Positions 36,334-49,478 of a stretch of 64,000 nucleotides of DNA are shown piece by piece (the stretch's first letter is position 1; each line of letters begins with the position of its first letter). This DNA is from Bryum argenteum. Lineage: Eukaryota; Streptophyta; Bryopsida; Bryales; Bryaceae. The notes beneath the pieces are model-generated. The model had not been told where the DNA came from, did not search any database, and worked only from the letters and a program-made list of their open reading frames with translations. The translations under genes and the position numbers were made by a program. The stretch spans positions 16,830,597-16,894,596 of the forward strand of contig CM073324.1 in assembly GCA_037043015.1 (NCBI GenBank), given 5' to 3'.

Positions 36334-39300
36334 TTAATGTAATTGTGGCTCTGCAAAAGAGACTTTCTTGTAATCTTCTTTTGGCTTGGAAAGCTGGCTA
36401 TGGCTCAATCCATAGCAGAAATATACAATCACTCCCAGCACCATCCATACTGACACTCGCAACCATGTGCCCACCCTGCAAACAAACAACCGATAATATT
36501 GATGTTAGGAATGAAGGTTTAAAGATTGAAAAGAAGGAAGTAGTGTAGGAGTATGCAGTGGAAAGAAGGAAACGAGGAACAAAGGTAAAAAAGAGTAATG
36601 GAAAACTTTGTACTGAGCACCAATTTAAAACCTAATTCTATGCACTGTGGTAGATGGCTCAAAATCCGACACAATACCCCCAAATTGTTCATAGGCCAAT
36701 CCAAGTCACGATGTACATTGAAACTTCTAGCTATAAAAATTTTATATACTCACAGTGTAAGCTTCTAGCTGTAGATTTCTATATACTCACTGTGTACATT
36801 TTAGGTTGAGTGGTATTGGGTACACCTACAGGTTTCACTTCCAGAATTTATAACCAGATCAATTTGAATCCAAAATTAATGATTCCACTTGGTTCAATCT
36901 CTTATATACTTTGTCCATCCACGGAAATAAATCACTTTGCCAATCGCCAATGAGCTTGCCAATCTTAAAAGCGATTGGTTTCTGAGCCACTTACTATATG
37001 AACAACAAGTTGAGAGAAAATGGATATAGAAAAATAGAACATGTGACGTACCCTAGATTGACCAGCAGGTAAACGTTCACAAGAATGCTCATTACTGGAA
37101 GCGCCGGAACCCACGGGCAATGGAAACCTGCACAGTAAATAAACATGAGTGCTGCAATCAATCAATTTCACTGGCAAATTGGTTATAAGCTCTGACTTTC
37201 AAATGAAAATCTTGAGGTAAAACAGACCTCCAGGTTGTCCAAACTTGTGCTGCCCTTCATCTTGTTCAATCAAGCACAGAACGGTAGTTGCAGCAACAAA
37301 AAGAGGAATGCCCAAAGTCCCCAAGCCCCACCGCAACATCCTGCATCATCACATCACATGACATCAATCACTCACTACTAGAACATCATGCTGGTTTATA
37401 AAACTGTCAATTGTGACTAAATGCGAAAGAAGAGAAGAAACTCCACCGAAAAAATGGAAAAAATTGTGCATAGACGACATACATTGGGAGAGCAGTGGCT
37501 GCAGTAGCAAGGCTGATGAGGACAACGCCCATCAACAGCCCAGAGATCGCAAACACCGCCGCATGTCGTCTGTGCTCCTCCCGTCTTGCCTCTGGACCCA
37601 CATTCTCTGTCAAAATGCAGCAGTCCATGATCAGTCCATGTTAAAGGTTAGCATTTTAAGTGAAGGATCACCGTTGAGATCAGTTAGAATATGCATTTGA
37701 AGGATCAGCAAGGAAATTGCTTTTTCCTGTTACCATTTGGAGGAATACTGTTGAGATCAGTGCATTCTGGGTTACCATTTAAGAGATTAGTGTTGAGATC
37801 AGAGCGTGGTCTGGTGGAGTGGTATTGGCACGGCATGGTACCAGGGGGGGCGGGTCGAGGCTCAGCAGGAACCAGCAGAGGATTGTGAATATCCAACGGA
37901 GCATCGGCTTCTTCGGCGATGGGCTCCTCAGCATCGGGATCCTCAGCATCGTCGTCGTCGCCACTCGAGCTGCTGCTCCCGACAGACGATGCATAGATGC
38001 TGGGCTCCGGCAACGTGTGCAGAGAGGCTTCGGACAGGATGGTGAGCACGGGTGAGAAGATCGGGTACTGGCTTGTGAAGATCGGCCGCGACGGGGATTT
38101 CGGCACCACGGGCAGACCCTCCCGCGTGCGCGCTTGCACCACCGGTAACGTCCCGTCCAGGGGCGGCACGAATCTCAGGATCAGAAGACAGATGGACACG
38201 ATCGTGAACGCTGATAACGTGCCCACACTCACCTGCACCATCACCGAAAGAGCATAAAAAAAAAAACAATTCTCAGGATTCGGAGAGGTTTTTCTGCAGG
38301 GGGTTTGAGAGCTTACCAGGCCTGAGAGTTGGTCGACGTCCATCATGAACGCCATGAGCGCCGCAACGAAGCCGGCTAATACGGTTCCGTTCACTGGCAC
38401 TGATGTCTTGGGGTGGACTGACGAGAAGAACGGTGGCAGCAAGCCGTCACGCGCCATCGCCATTAAAATTCTGGGCTGGTTACCATTAGCAGAGTTAGGA
38501 ACCCTAATGAACCACGGATGAGAGAGCTCACCAACTCTGTTAGGAACGAACCTGAGGTAACAATGAGCCCATGAGCGTCGTCGCCAAAGCAGCAACAGCA
38601 CCCGCCGCAACAACATACCTGACAAACACCATTCGACCTCACAATTATGAAACAACCTCTAAAGCAATAATCGGTATGAGTGATATGTATGATAGTTGAA
38701 TGGAGCAAGGGTGTGCAAGGAGCATACATGGCCCAGGGCATGCCGTTTTCGGCGAAGGCTGTGGACATGGGCGTGTCCGGGTCCATCATACTGTAAGGCA
38801 CGAGGCCCACAATGACACCGGACACCAAGATGTAGAGGCCTCCACAAATGAAGAGTGCCAGTCCTATGCCCAGGGGAAGGTCACGCTGAGGATTCTTCAC
38901 CTGCGAAACAACACCAGAAAGTCAATACACCTCAACTCGTGAAGAGTCTACAAAGAACTAGATAAAAGTGCGGCACTTTCATAAGCAAACAACGCACACT
39001 GTCTACCAATATCCACTTTGAAAGCTGACAGTAATTCACACTAATCGTCAACATGTTTCCGTTTCAGTTGCTTCCTTCTTTCTCTTTGTGCATTTTGAAC
39101 ACCAAGAAATTGGGTGATAGAGTCGCATCCGTGTTCGAAACAGATACATAAGATTGGTTGATCAATTAGTGCATAAGATGATCTACAAACCTCATGATAT
39201 TCATTTCATGGTTTGATCCCTGAAGTTTACAATCGAAGTAGGAGGAGGAGAGCTTGTGATTTATGTACCTCTTCAGCAGTGCTTGCAACGGTATCAAAGC

Positions 39301-40462
39301 CAATGTAAGCGAAGAAAAGAGTGGCAGCACCACCCAAAACTCCATTTACACCGTACGGCATGTACCTGATGAATAAATGACACACTCAGATTCGTGTTAT
39401 CAGAGCTCGAAACCCTAATTTTCAGAATAAGTGTTAGCTCACGCACCCGTCCGGTTGTTCATAGCCTTTCCAGCCATTGGTGAAGCCTGCGTAGGAGCCG
39501 GCGCCCACCACAAACAGCAGCACTAGTATGTTGAGACACACCATCATCGCTTGCACTCGCGCACTCTGCCATCCATTCAAAACCAATCACAATTCTTGCC
39601 CCTTTCTTATCATCGAAGTTGTGAAGCGAAGCGAAAAGTGATTTACCTCCCGTATGCCGATGCAAAGGAGAGCTGTGACGATCAGCACCAAGAATGCAGC
39701 ACACGGGTCAACAATTATGTCGGTCCCGGGTATTAGTCTCCGAACTAGCAGCCAGTGCAAGTGTTGCTCTCCACCGACAAAAACACCCTGTGTGTCCAAC
39801 CACCCGAAATTAAACAAAAAGCGCACCCTCTTATAAATTAGGTTGAGGGGTACTAGCATTTGTTGGAGAATTGATTAGACTAGAGAGTGGGTACCAGGTT
39901 TGGGGCGATGCCGCGGGCAACTGTGGAGCCACCCACAGTGTATTCTAGAATGAGTCCCCAACCTATGATCCATGCCACTCTGCGAACACCACCATGAAAT
40001 GCATTTAGTCTGGTGAATTTCAATGGAAAAGTGGTAACAATCGAGCAAAGAGTTGGTGCGATACCCTTCGCCGACACAAGTGTAAGCGTAGTGGTACGCG
40101 CTCCCAGCGGACGGACATCTGCTAGAAAGCTCCGCGTAGCAAAGGGCCGCGAGCGCGGCAGCGATTCCCGCGATCAGAAACGAGATCGTGAGCGCAGGTC
40201 CAGCGCGTTCCCTGGCCACCGTGCCCACCAGCACGTACACGCCCGCGCCTATGGTAGATCCTATCCCTGCAACGCCAAACCCAACAACCTCTGAGCCACC
40301 AATCTAGACACCCCACCCCCTGCAACCACTGCAGCGAAAAGACGAACCTATAGAGACGAGCTCAGGCACACGGAGATGCTTGGCAAGTTGTATGCCGCCG
40401 CGAGGTCGCGTCTGATGCACCTGCTTGCGTCGCCATATCGATCCCTGGCCCAGCTTCACCAT
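36334..40462 (-). CDS. CAT: Cationic amino acid transporter, CAT2/CAT4-like (APC superfamily)
   Basis: A multi-spanning amino acid transporter of the plant CAT family; close relatives sit in the tonoplast and move basic and other amino acids. Fourteen minus-strand exons in phase: 40462-40348, 40266-40065, 39979-39895, 39787-39647, 39565-39447, 39365-39269, 38900-38728, 38618-38552, 38475-38317, 38232-37776, 37606-37483, 37340-37228, 37127-37052, 36475-36334; 689 aa. Near-identical family blocks are [87 protein letters not shown] and [14 protein letters not shown]. The C-terminal CAT-specific helices follow (exons from 37606). The hydrophilic loop coded by the exon 38232-37776 is long and rich in Asp, Glu and Pro. 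That exon has two possible donors 42 bp apart (after 37776 and after 37734), both giving an in-frame join, so a 703-aa form is also possible. The start is the first Met before RRKQV, a conserved N-terminal motif. Confidence 0.95.
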
Positions 40463-41133
40463 GGCGATTCTCGGTACCCAAAATCAGCCCTTGTTCCGTC
40501 TCTCAGCCGCTGCCATACGAGCTGGATGCACAATGCAGGCTGTTGGGGGGGCCGGCAGGAACAAAAAGCTGGCGACAGTGACAGGAGAGAGTGTGGCGTG
40601 TGTACACAAGCTGGCTTGGTTATGATGATTTGCTTGATGGGTTGCTTGGTGAGTGAAGGGAGACGAAACTGTTGCGGTGAAGGAAGGGCTGATTGTTGCG
40701 ATTGTTGCGAAGAAGGGCGATGGCGTGTTGGTAGCGCACGGGAGGCAATAGTCATGCGATGATGCGCGTTTGCACGCGACCGCGGCAAAGGCATTGGATG
40801 CTTGTGGCGGTCCGAGTAGTCCAGATTCGCCACTTAGACTGGGAATCTAGCCTATCTTTACGCTCACTTGCAGTAACCCATGCGTTTGAATGATTACCGC
40901 TTTGGAGCACCTGAAGGAATGATACTCTGTTTTGGAATCAGACGGAACCAAGGTTACCTGCTCGAAACCCACACACAGCATGCCGTGCTAATCAGCCAGG
41001 GAATGAGATTCCTTCTTTCCATCCATGAACCTGAATGTACATGCGAGCTAGATTTTAGGAATCTAGAGTGAACGGTTCTTAAAATGCTTGTGAGCTTTTA
41101 CTTTATGAAATTTTGTGTGTATCAAAAAATTCT
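40463..41133. other. Upstream flank of the CAT gene
   Basis: GC-rich to about 40800, fitting a promoter/5' UTR of the leftward gene. The 125-aa and 128-aa open frames on opposite strands here are mutual shadows in GC-rich DNA. Nothing else seen. Confidence 0.45.
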
Positions 41134-41820
41134 CATAAGCGCCCATGGGGTCTGAAACGGGCAGCCAAATATCGGATTACAGCAACTTTTGGACCTGGGC
41201 ATCATGAATGGACCTATCAATGATGAGCTTGCAACCTCCTACAAGGTTAGGTACAACTCCAACCTACCTACCACAATCCTTTCAAAGCACAAAATCACTC
41301 ACACATATTGTAATTTGAATTGTAAATTTTCACTTTTTGAATGGATCATAAGGAGGACACCAGTTTGGTATAAAAACATAAATGAAAGTTGAGTTGAGCG
41401 AGAGGTACAATGCAGATTCTGTCGAGGAAAAGCCCCTTGGACTTGCTTGGGTGTTTAACCCTTAAACGCCCAAGCAAGCCCGGGGGGCTTGATTCCAACG
41501 GAATCTTCCCTGTAGCTCTCACTGTACTCCACTTTTCACTTATATTTTGATGTCAAACTGGTCACCTTCTTATGATGCATACAAAAAGTGAAATTTCACA
41601 ATTCAAATCACAATTTGTATGAATGATTTTGTGCTTTGAAAGGATTGTGGTAGGTAGATTGAGGTTGTACATAACCTTGTAGGAGGTTGCAAGCTCATCA
41701 TTGATTGGTCTATTCATGATGCCCAAGTTCAAAAAGTGTACTATTCATGATGCCCAAGTCCAAAAGATGTTGTGATCCAATTTTGGGTTGCCCGTTTTAG
41801 ACCCCATGGGCGTTTAAGGG
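41134..41820. mobile_element. Large foldback: two TTAA-type elements head to head
   Basis: The right arm is a 362-bp element, TTAA-CCCTTAAACGCCCA (TTAA at 41455-41458) to TGGGCGTTTAAGGG-TTAA (41821-41824). The left arm (41134-41454) is the same sequence inverted. Matching blocks include ACCCCATGGGCG with its complement, CAAGCTCATCATTGAT, CTTGTAGGAGGTTGC, GATTTTGTGCTTTGAAAGG and CCCAAGCAAG. I judge the arms roughly 80-85% alike. The right arm has an extra 32-bp tandem duplication (TATTCATGATGCCCAAGT). The outer left terminus has decayed. A transcript through it would fold into a hairpin of about 330 bp. Confidence 0.8.
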
Positions 41821-42224
41821 TTAAGGGTAAGGGACACCCTCCTTGGTACTATGCCTATGCATGAAGATCGTCACTATGTCAAAAATAGTGAGAGATTCCT
41901 CTATCTGAAAATTGGCTGGTTATTGAACGGGTTACTTTAGCCCTTCTACAGAACTAAGGCCTCAAAATTAAATAGGAATGAGGTTCTATGGGAACCTTTT
42001 GTTATTTTTAGAGAATAACATATATGGGATATAACAAATTTGAAAGTAAGATTCAGGTTTGAATTTTATAAGATTTTTTTAATATAACAGTCGTACATCA
42101 TAGGCCAATTCAACATAGGCCAATTCAACACCCTGTTGTTAAATAATTATAGCTTATTGCTTTCTTGACAGTTCAATTTCCGTATTACTTCTGGTTCTTT
42201 TGAGTACCAATATTGTGTTCTTAA

Positions 42225-42420
42225 CCCTTAACCGGGTGGAATGTCAAAAACAACATTTTGGATGATACTAGCAACTTTAAAGAGCCATAACTTCTTCATC
42301 TAGAGTTTGTTTTGGATGAAATAACTTGATTTGGGTCCCATATCAAGTGTAATTCGTGTGGTACAAATCACACACTCATTTAATGAAGTGTAAATATATA
42401 GCATACATTTTTGTGAAGGT
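42225..42420 (+). mobile_element. TTAA-type element, left end only
   Basis: Begins TTAA-CCCTTAACCGGGTGGAATGTC and is similar over about 200 bp to the left part of the element at 24106-24713. No right end was found; it is probably truncated. Confidence 0.6.
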
Positions 42421-42841
42421 AGCTCTTCTTCTTGAGGTTTCAAACATGGGGCATGTGTTTATCATTGTGAGGCAACTACTAGAAATTATATAGTCATGAT
42501 GGTAAGAAATACACTTATTCCTAAGGTGCAATGCACAATATATTCCTATGTATGTGCTCTAAGAGCATCGCGTATGGTACTAGGGTAAATGTGCACTTCG
42601 AACGTCGTTTTGCGTAGCACTTTCTGAGACCCTAAGCTTGCCGGGACTAGAAAACCTGGCAACTGAGGGTAGAGTTGTAGCAAATGACCAAAAATTTGAC
42701 GAAGACCTCGCGTATTACTAACCAAAGAGTCAAGAAAGGAAGCGACTACTTCGTGTCTAGTTCTCTACTACTAAATATTTCACACGTAATAGAACTAACA
42801 AGGGCTTGTGGTCTTGCTGCTACAAGGAGAACGAGAACTCA

Positions 42842-42928
42842 TGACAAGTGAGGTGATTTTGATGAGATCAGGACAAGTGAGGTGATTTTGATGAGATCAG
42901 GACAAGTGAGGTGATTTTGATGAGATCA
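42842..42928 (+). repeat. 29-bp tandem repeat, three identical units
   Basis: GACAAGTGAGGTGATTTTGA plus TGAGATCAG three times without a visible difference, so the expansion is recent. A GCCGTGAG-type pair follows at about 42940-42965. Confidence 0.93.
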
Positions 42929-45184
42929 GGAGTTGGTTTGCCGTGAGACGGTAAAATGCCGTGAGCCTTGGGGTGATGGTCTGGTTGGGGTACCCAAAAA
43001 GGTTGTCCCATGAACAATTGCACTCTATGCTGGTGTGTCAAACATATCCATTTTTAAACTGTAATACAATAAGACTTCATTAGATGTGGTTTTAGTTGTC
43101 TATACTTATAATGTATCAAGAAAAAAAATTAAAAATTAAAAAAAATATTTTGAAGTAATTTTATTTGATTTTTTAGTTGAAAAAGTAAGTCATGTCCCAA
43201 TAACCTAAAATCCATAGAACCAAGCAAATGGAATATCAACCATTTTTATTTTAATATAATTTTTGAATATGACATACATCTTCTTGTATAGAATACAAAA
43301 TAATTTATTTAATTATAAAAAATTAATTCATTGTGCACTATAATGCCCGCAAATCCCCAAATTCAAGACTTTTTCCCTCATCTATGAATGGATCCAAAAA
43401 AATAAAAATCTAAGAGAAAATCTATAGGCATATATACTTTGATTTCAGTGAGGTGCATGATATTTTATTTTCTATTTTAGGGTCTTTTTACTTGATTAAA
43501 ATGAATAAATTAGACAAACTTTGGAGGCTTTCAATAATAATAACCTAATTAGTGTGTCCAAAAAGTGATACCCCAAGCTTACCATTGCCCCTTGGAGGGT
43601 CACTTTGAGGCGAGGAAAATCAAATGCTACGTGCAACCGTTGGCAGACCTCTTCACGAGTCGCACAATGAATGCACTTATGGTCACCATGTGTACAATGC
43701 ACGGTACCATTGGGCACGGCCCAAGCTACAGCAGTGGTGAAGAACCTTCTTGAGCCGCCGGCTTGTGAGAGGAGGTTCATTGGAGAGCAGGCATTGGGTG
43801 TGGGAAGCTCATTACTGTAGACCCGGAGGGTGGGACAACACCCACTCGCACGCCATCTGGTAAGCTCAACAGGATTCCTTCTGCCCAACTGATAAAAGAA
43901 TATTCGCATCTGTATCACAAATCAATTTGTTGGTACCTAACATACAGATATCATAAAGAAAACAGTAATTCCTGTTATGGAGACTTGGAGAGTAAAGTTT
44001 ACCCATTTATGTACCGAGTAACAATGAAGTACCAAAACTCTGAGAGACTTTTTACAATCTTCAGGAATTAGTCAAAAAGAGAGGGCATCATAATGTCATG
44101 AGGACATGTTAACCAATGATACTCGCTCCATTATGGAGTATAGACGTAGAAGAATGCTACATTTAGGACAAGGACCAATGGGGACATGTGTGCAATCAAA
44201 GAAGAAGCATTAGGTCCTCCGTCTCTGCCTGTCGAACCTTTTTCATGCAACAAGGCAACAGAGTCATCGGGGTAGGCTCCAGTACACACCTTTCGGAGAG
44301 CCCCCACTCAAGGTACAAGCTCTGTCCCGATTGCAAGTTCCTAGATAAATAGTAGAGTAGAACCAAAAAAATCGTTAAGCACATATTATGCTTATGTACG
44401 TACAGAAGTTTTTATCAATATAATGTATGAGCGATATCTTGCCAGAAATATCTCGTCCTCAGATTCCGAGTGGTAGAAATAGTACTACAGTAAAAAGGGC
44501 CATCGTTCAAGCACAATATCCTCCACTTTACAAAACTCAATATTCTACAAAGATCTCAGTCAAAGTCTGCATGAAGTTCCTTCTCTCCTCATGCGATTGG
44601 TGCTACCTTTTCGACAGATTAATTGGAACTGTTCTTAAAAGGATTGAGATTATGTGCAGGTGTGCACCTGACGTGTGCCATTCGAAGGAGGTTGACTGTA
44701 CCAATGCTTCCAATGCTTTAACAGCTGGCTGCCACTGTACTTTAGTGGAGTCCTTTGTACCAATCACTCTGCAAGTTGCAGCAGAAAATAATGGGTTTTG
44801 AGTCCCCTTTTTGATCATAGTGATGCTCAGGTCAATGAAAAACACGAGTGTTCATCTTCAAAAAACACATTCTTTAGTTGTCCTCTCAAGTGCGTAACTG
44901 AATCCAACTGCACGTTGAGTCGATACAATGTTAAGGTTTCATTTGCCTACTAATGAAGAGGGAATTTCTGAGCTGACAAGAATCGGTGGAAGTAGGGCAT
45001 CACAATGATCAACATCCCGGAGCTGATACTGCGGTAATATACAACGAACTCAAAATCAGATCTATGATACAACTCATACTTTTTTGTTAAAGTTACCCCT
45101 CGTTTGCCGATTGAATTACACTCTATGTACGCATCAGTTGTGCTGCAAGATCAACCTGGTCCGCATGAGTTCTATCTCCTTGAT
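42929..45184. other. Intergenic DNA with two exon-like islands
   Basis: AT-rich to about 43495. Two less AT-rich islands, 43496-43905 and 44196-44345, are open on the minus strand and preceded by plausible acceptors (TTTTATCAG and TTTATCTAG). They could be exons of an unrecognised or non-coding transcript, or 3' UTR of the YjbQ gene. The 140-aa frame (43918-43496) is Cys- and His-containing (VHCTHGDHKCIHC), but I know no family for it. Confidence 0.3.
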
Positions 45185-47959
45185 TTACTTGAAACTCCTG
45201 AAACGGCAGAAAACATCATTTAGGAACCTTTAACAGAACAAACTAAAGTCTTTCGTGAAAGGCAAAAGCATGAAAAAAGGACGAAGTAGCATGCATAAAA
45301 GTAGGAGGTCTAATAGTCGTTTTGAGTATTGGGGTGGAGTGCAAAGCATACGAATCTGCATCCTGGAGCTATAAGCTTCAATCACAAGTAACGGAACTTT
45401 GCATCTTAATTCAAATCATGACGGGAAATCTAGAGAGCCTGGCGCTCAATCTGGCTTTTTTTGTCATAGAGATTGGTTAGGCAATAAAGTTGTAACTATT
45501 ACCTGCCATCTGCACGTTTCTCGCCTTGGATGGTGATGCAAATACTTCGAGATCCTCCGTAGTTTCGATGTTCGTTTAGCCATATCCCCTTCCAATCAAG
45601 ACTAGGGTTCAGTTCATTCTTTCAACAGTCTCAAGCTCTTCCGAAACAACGATAGTGAGCAAATTTCTGATGCTTCAGAAGTAAACGTCTCATGATCTGA
45701 GAAGTTGACAATCCACTTACAATTGCGTACTAATCAGTGTCTTATGAAACTGCTGAACAGAAGATCTCAAATATACCTGCCAGATTCCAAGTTTGAAGCG
45801 CCCAGCTGTGATTGGTATAGTTAACGAGCTACCCATCATTGAAGCCTTGACATGTGCTGAGCAAAAAAAAAAGCAACAAAGTCAATCTGAGCACCGATCA
45901 ATGCGTAAAAGCAACAAAGATTCCTAAGTTGTCGGCAAAGACACAGGCTAACTTTCTGAAGTGAAATATGAGAGTCTGACGAATGAACATGTGAGGGCCT
46001 TGACGGTTCACCAGAAACTTAATATGTGTCGAGTAGTAATACTAATAAGATGGCCAAATTACAGAATCTCACCAGGCATGTCATCATATCCTTCATCCAA
46101 GTGACGGTAGTGGTTTCCCTGCAAGAAGTGGATAAACAAAGGGCATTGACATTTATATAACAAGATGTGAAGATTGCTCGGCTACTTGCAACCCTCCAAG
46201 TTGAGAAACTCATTGAGTTACTTAAAGAAGACCTTAGATTAATGATACACATAAAAAACTATAAGACAGTAAACCGTGATACTTCCGATGAAGTGCAAGA
46301 AACAATCCATACATGATACAGCCATCACTAACAGGTATGTACAAACCTCTGGTACAATCCGATTCAACGCGTCTTCCATGTCCAGAGGAACATCAGAACT
46401 CGCATTTTCATTTATCGTCAAACTTGCTGACGTGTGCATTACTGTTTAACGATACAGGCAGTTGTATTATATGACCACAAGACAAGATTGGATCAAGGAA
46501 CATATCTCAGACATATCTCAATGATATTTCTGCTTCTTAATAGCAAAAACACCTATGCTATGAGAATAAACAATATTGCGAGATTCATGATGCATCGGAG
46601 GGTCGAAACCTTTGACATGGGAAAAATCTAAGAGCAACTTGGTACTCTAACAAAAAGAAAAATAACGACACGACATAATCTAAACAAAACATAGCTGTTC
46701 ACTTCAGGAAATATTGGTGAGTGACCATACCAAATATGTGAGCGATGCCGACCCTGAATTCGCTCACTTCTGGAACTGCTTTATATATGTGTTTAGTAAT
46801 GATATGACAGCCCCTACAGAAAGCAAAGCCGTCAAAGCTATATCACGCCCAAAGGATCTTAAAGATACAAAGAGCTTGACTAACTTCTCAGTAGAAACAA
46901 CTTCTGATCATCCGAAGCAACCATTCAAATTTCTGAAGACCCACTCAACAATATTTTCTAGCGTGTATCTCAACCTCCTGAATTGCCACACACTAAAGGG
47001 TGACATACAGAATGAAAGTAGAAGTAAGACCAAAAGAACCTATACCTCTTGAAGTCTGGAAGCTCAAACGTTTTCTGGACCCACACTGTGCCAGGTGAGG
47101 TAGATACTGTACACCACATCCATTCAATGCTTCAGACTTTGCCCATCATCTTGAGTTAGTTCGATAATCCGAGGCAACTTTGCACTTCTAATGCTTATAT
47201 TACCCTCATGATAAGCACGATATCTAGTCCTATACTGTTTGTCCATACAACTTATCTGTAACTCTACATTCCCGCAGCACTCAAGAATAATAACACCAAT
47301 TGTCGTGAGATCTAACGACTTGTAAAGATCAGCCCTGACCTGTTTCAGTGCCAGCCTCGCAAGTCACATCGGAGTGAGTTCGTCGACTGGAAGTGCCAGA
47401 CAACTTCACATCCTGCTGCAAGAAGCCATAATCAACAGCAATTAATCAACCATCATTCATTTTCTGCCTTCACAAACATCGACCAGCTCTCTATCTTGAA
47501 ATCGAGGACTAAAGTAGCACAATGGACTAATTGTTGACACTGGAGTTACCAAAAACCCTAGTATCTCGTTCTGTCAGATTTGCCTTTAAAACTTCGATTC
47601 TCCGAACCCGATCTCATAGACTGTTCTACAGCATGTAAATATCCAGCAACGTAATTGGAGAATGATATGTCAGATCTTCCTCCGCTTCTTCGATTGAACT
47701 GATTAAGTTCATCTCAGAATTAGATTCTTCCACTTCAAAGTCGTATACTAAGCCTCAAATTGTTATTGAGGAACATAATTTTACAGTGAGCGGAAAAATA
47801 ATTTACCTTCTTTAAATCCTCAGCTCCATAAGGGTTTAATAAGCGCGCCGATCCAATACAAGGCAGTCGAAGAGATGCTTGAGATAGATATGATGGAATC
47901 CTGCGCGAAACCGTTGAAGATGGCACCGCAGCGGCGATAGAAGCTGTCACGCACGCCAT
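45185..47959 (-). CDS. YjbQ/UPF0047 family protein, plastid-targeted
   Basis: Nine small minus-strand exons in phase: 47959-47807, 47412-47340, 47085-47046, 46813-46731, 46441-46347, 46118-46073, 45856-45777, 45588-45503 and 45197-45185; 222 aa. The family (E. coli YjbQ, called secondary thiamine-phosphate synthase in databases; its true role is uncertain) is a small trimeric beta-fold with conserved His and Asp residues. Signatures seen: [75 protein letters not shown] and NEHR, matching the bacterial HTSASLTLNEN, DDMPSHIKSS and GTWQGIWLGEHR. The first about 70 residues ([18 protein letters not shown]...) are Ser/Ala/Arg-rich without acids: a plastid transit peptide. An acceptor (TTTGCAG at 47972 region) just upstream of the ATG implies a 5' UTR intron. 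Exon 2 has a tandem CAGCAG acceptor (adds or drops one Gln). The 45588 acceptor is weak. Confidence 0.9.
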
Positions 47960-49478
47960 TGCGTGGATCCCCTGCAAATTGATTAAACACCATCCTCAAC
48001 GACAAGAATGTCGATCATCACATGAAATTTTCTTAAGATTTTCACATACATTTCTCTTATGATTCAAGGATGAATATAAGAAGAGCTGAAACATATCAAT
48101 TTTCTCGAGGATTCCTAAATTTAACGAGCTTTCTAAGAGCACGAACCTGTTTGAGAAATTTCCACCTTTTTCTGAAGACGGAGTGAGACTGACGATGGCA
48201 GATTTCGCAAACCCTTCTCCAAGATTTTTCTGGTGGAATTTGGCTGGAGCTCCTCGTGCCGCTCACACGGGCATCGGTTAGGTGAATCCGCTTCGAGAGC
48301 CTGTGACCGCTGAAGGTCTAGAGCCTGTAGCCGCTAGGGATATTTGATCACGGAATGCAATCTTTGGACACACGGCATTGAGTTGAATGACCATAAGATC
48401 TTCTTTGGAAATTGGTTATTTCATGATAAAATAATATGTTCCTATTATTGACTAGTTAAAGCACATTGTTGGTCCAACCTAGTGTAAGAGTTTGGGTACT
48501 TGAAGTGATGTGCTCTTCATATTATACATTTGAGTCTCCCATAATTTTGTAAGTATTTTTCTAAGAAATGTATATTTTTGAGTTTGTCTGTTTGTATTTT
48601 TTGAGTTTTTAATGAAAAGCTTGTAGCTGAAGTAATTCTTTGATTGGTTTATAAAAGGTTGTGGTAAAGTTTTTTTTGAGAATATGGAGTCACCACGCTT
48701 CTACTATCTTACTTTTATTATTGTGGAAAAAACATTCAAAATAGTAGCAGAATCCACTTGACAAATCTAAAAGCAAGTGTTGATCTTGTATAGAATATGG
48801 TCATTAGTTAGGAGAGATTGAGAGAATTGGTATTACTTTAGAGATCAGCATTGTAGTCATCCTTGCAATTGCATCACGTTGCAAGTCCACTATATCAAGT
48901 GCTTTGAGTATCATGGTGGTACTTTATTCTTCAACATTCCTTTTCCTTGTTATGTTCGAATTGATGATGCATACAACATCTACACCTAAAAGGATAAAAG
49001 TTTATAGTTCTATCTTAATGAAACAATCTTCCTTGACATACAAGATTATTGTAATGTACCAAAGATGTTTTATCAGTGAATGCTAACCATTTTGAGTAGA
49101 TGACATTTCACTAGAGTATAAGCAAAGGATAAGTGGAGTCATACAATCCCAAATTGAGAACATGTGCACTGGAGTGAGAGAACTCCATATTTGGTGCATA
49201 AGATGATAGGAGCTAAACAACTGTAAGATAATTTTATGGGAACTAGAGTTAAAATAACTTCTAGAGATGATTGGAGCTAGACAACCCCACGGGCTAAACA
49301 ACCCTAGATTGAGAATAAGTGAACTAGAGTTATAAAACTCTATTTAAAAAAGTGACTGACTTTGGTTTATTTCAAGGTAGCACTGAAAGTAGTGACTTGG
49401 GGTTAGGCTACAAAGATAGCATACAATCAATTTAAATAAAAATAAGTTCAAGTGTCCACTTAAAAGTAGAACTTATGG
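47960..49478. other. 5' UTR/promoter of the YjbQ gene, then gene-free DNA
   Basis: A leader exon of the YjbQ gene probably lies at about 48150-48300, where composition is less AT-rich. From 48400 on nothing is recognisable except one arm of a diverged inverted repeat (48850-49080). Confidence 0.4.

Noticed and set aside
40376-40833. 125-128-aa frames on both strands upstream of the transporter
   Set aside because: They overlap each other in GC-rich promoter DNA and show no domain; the transporter start at 40462 explains the region.
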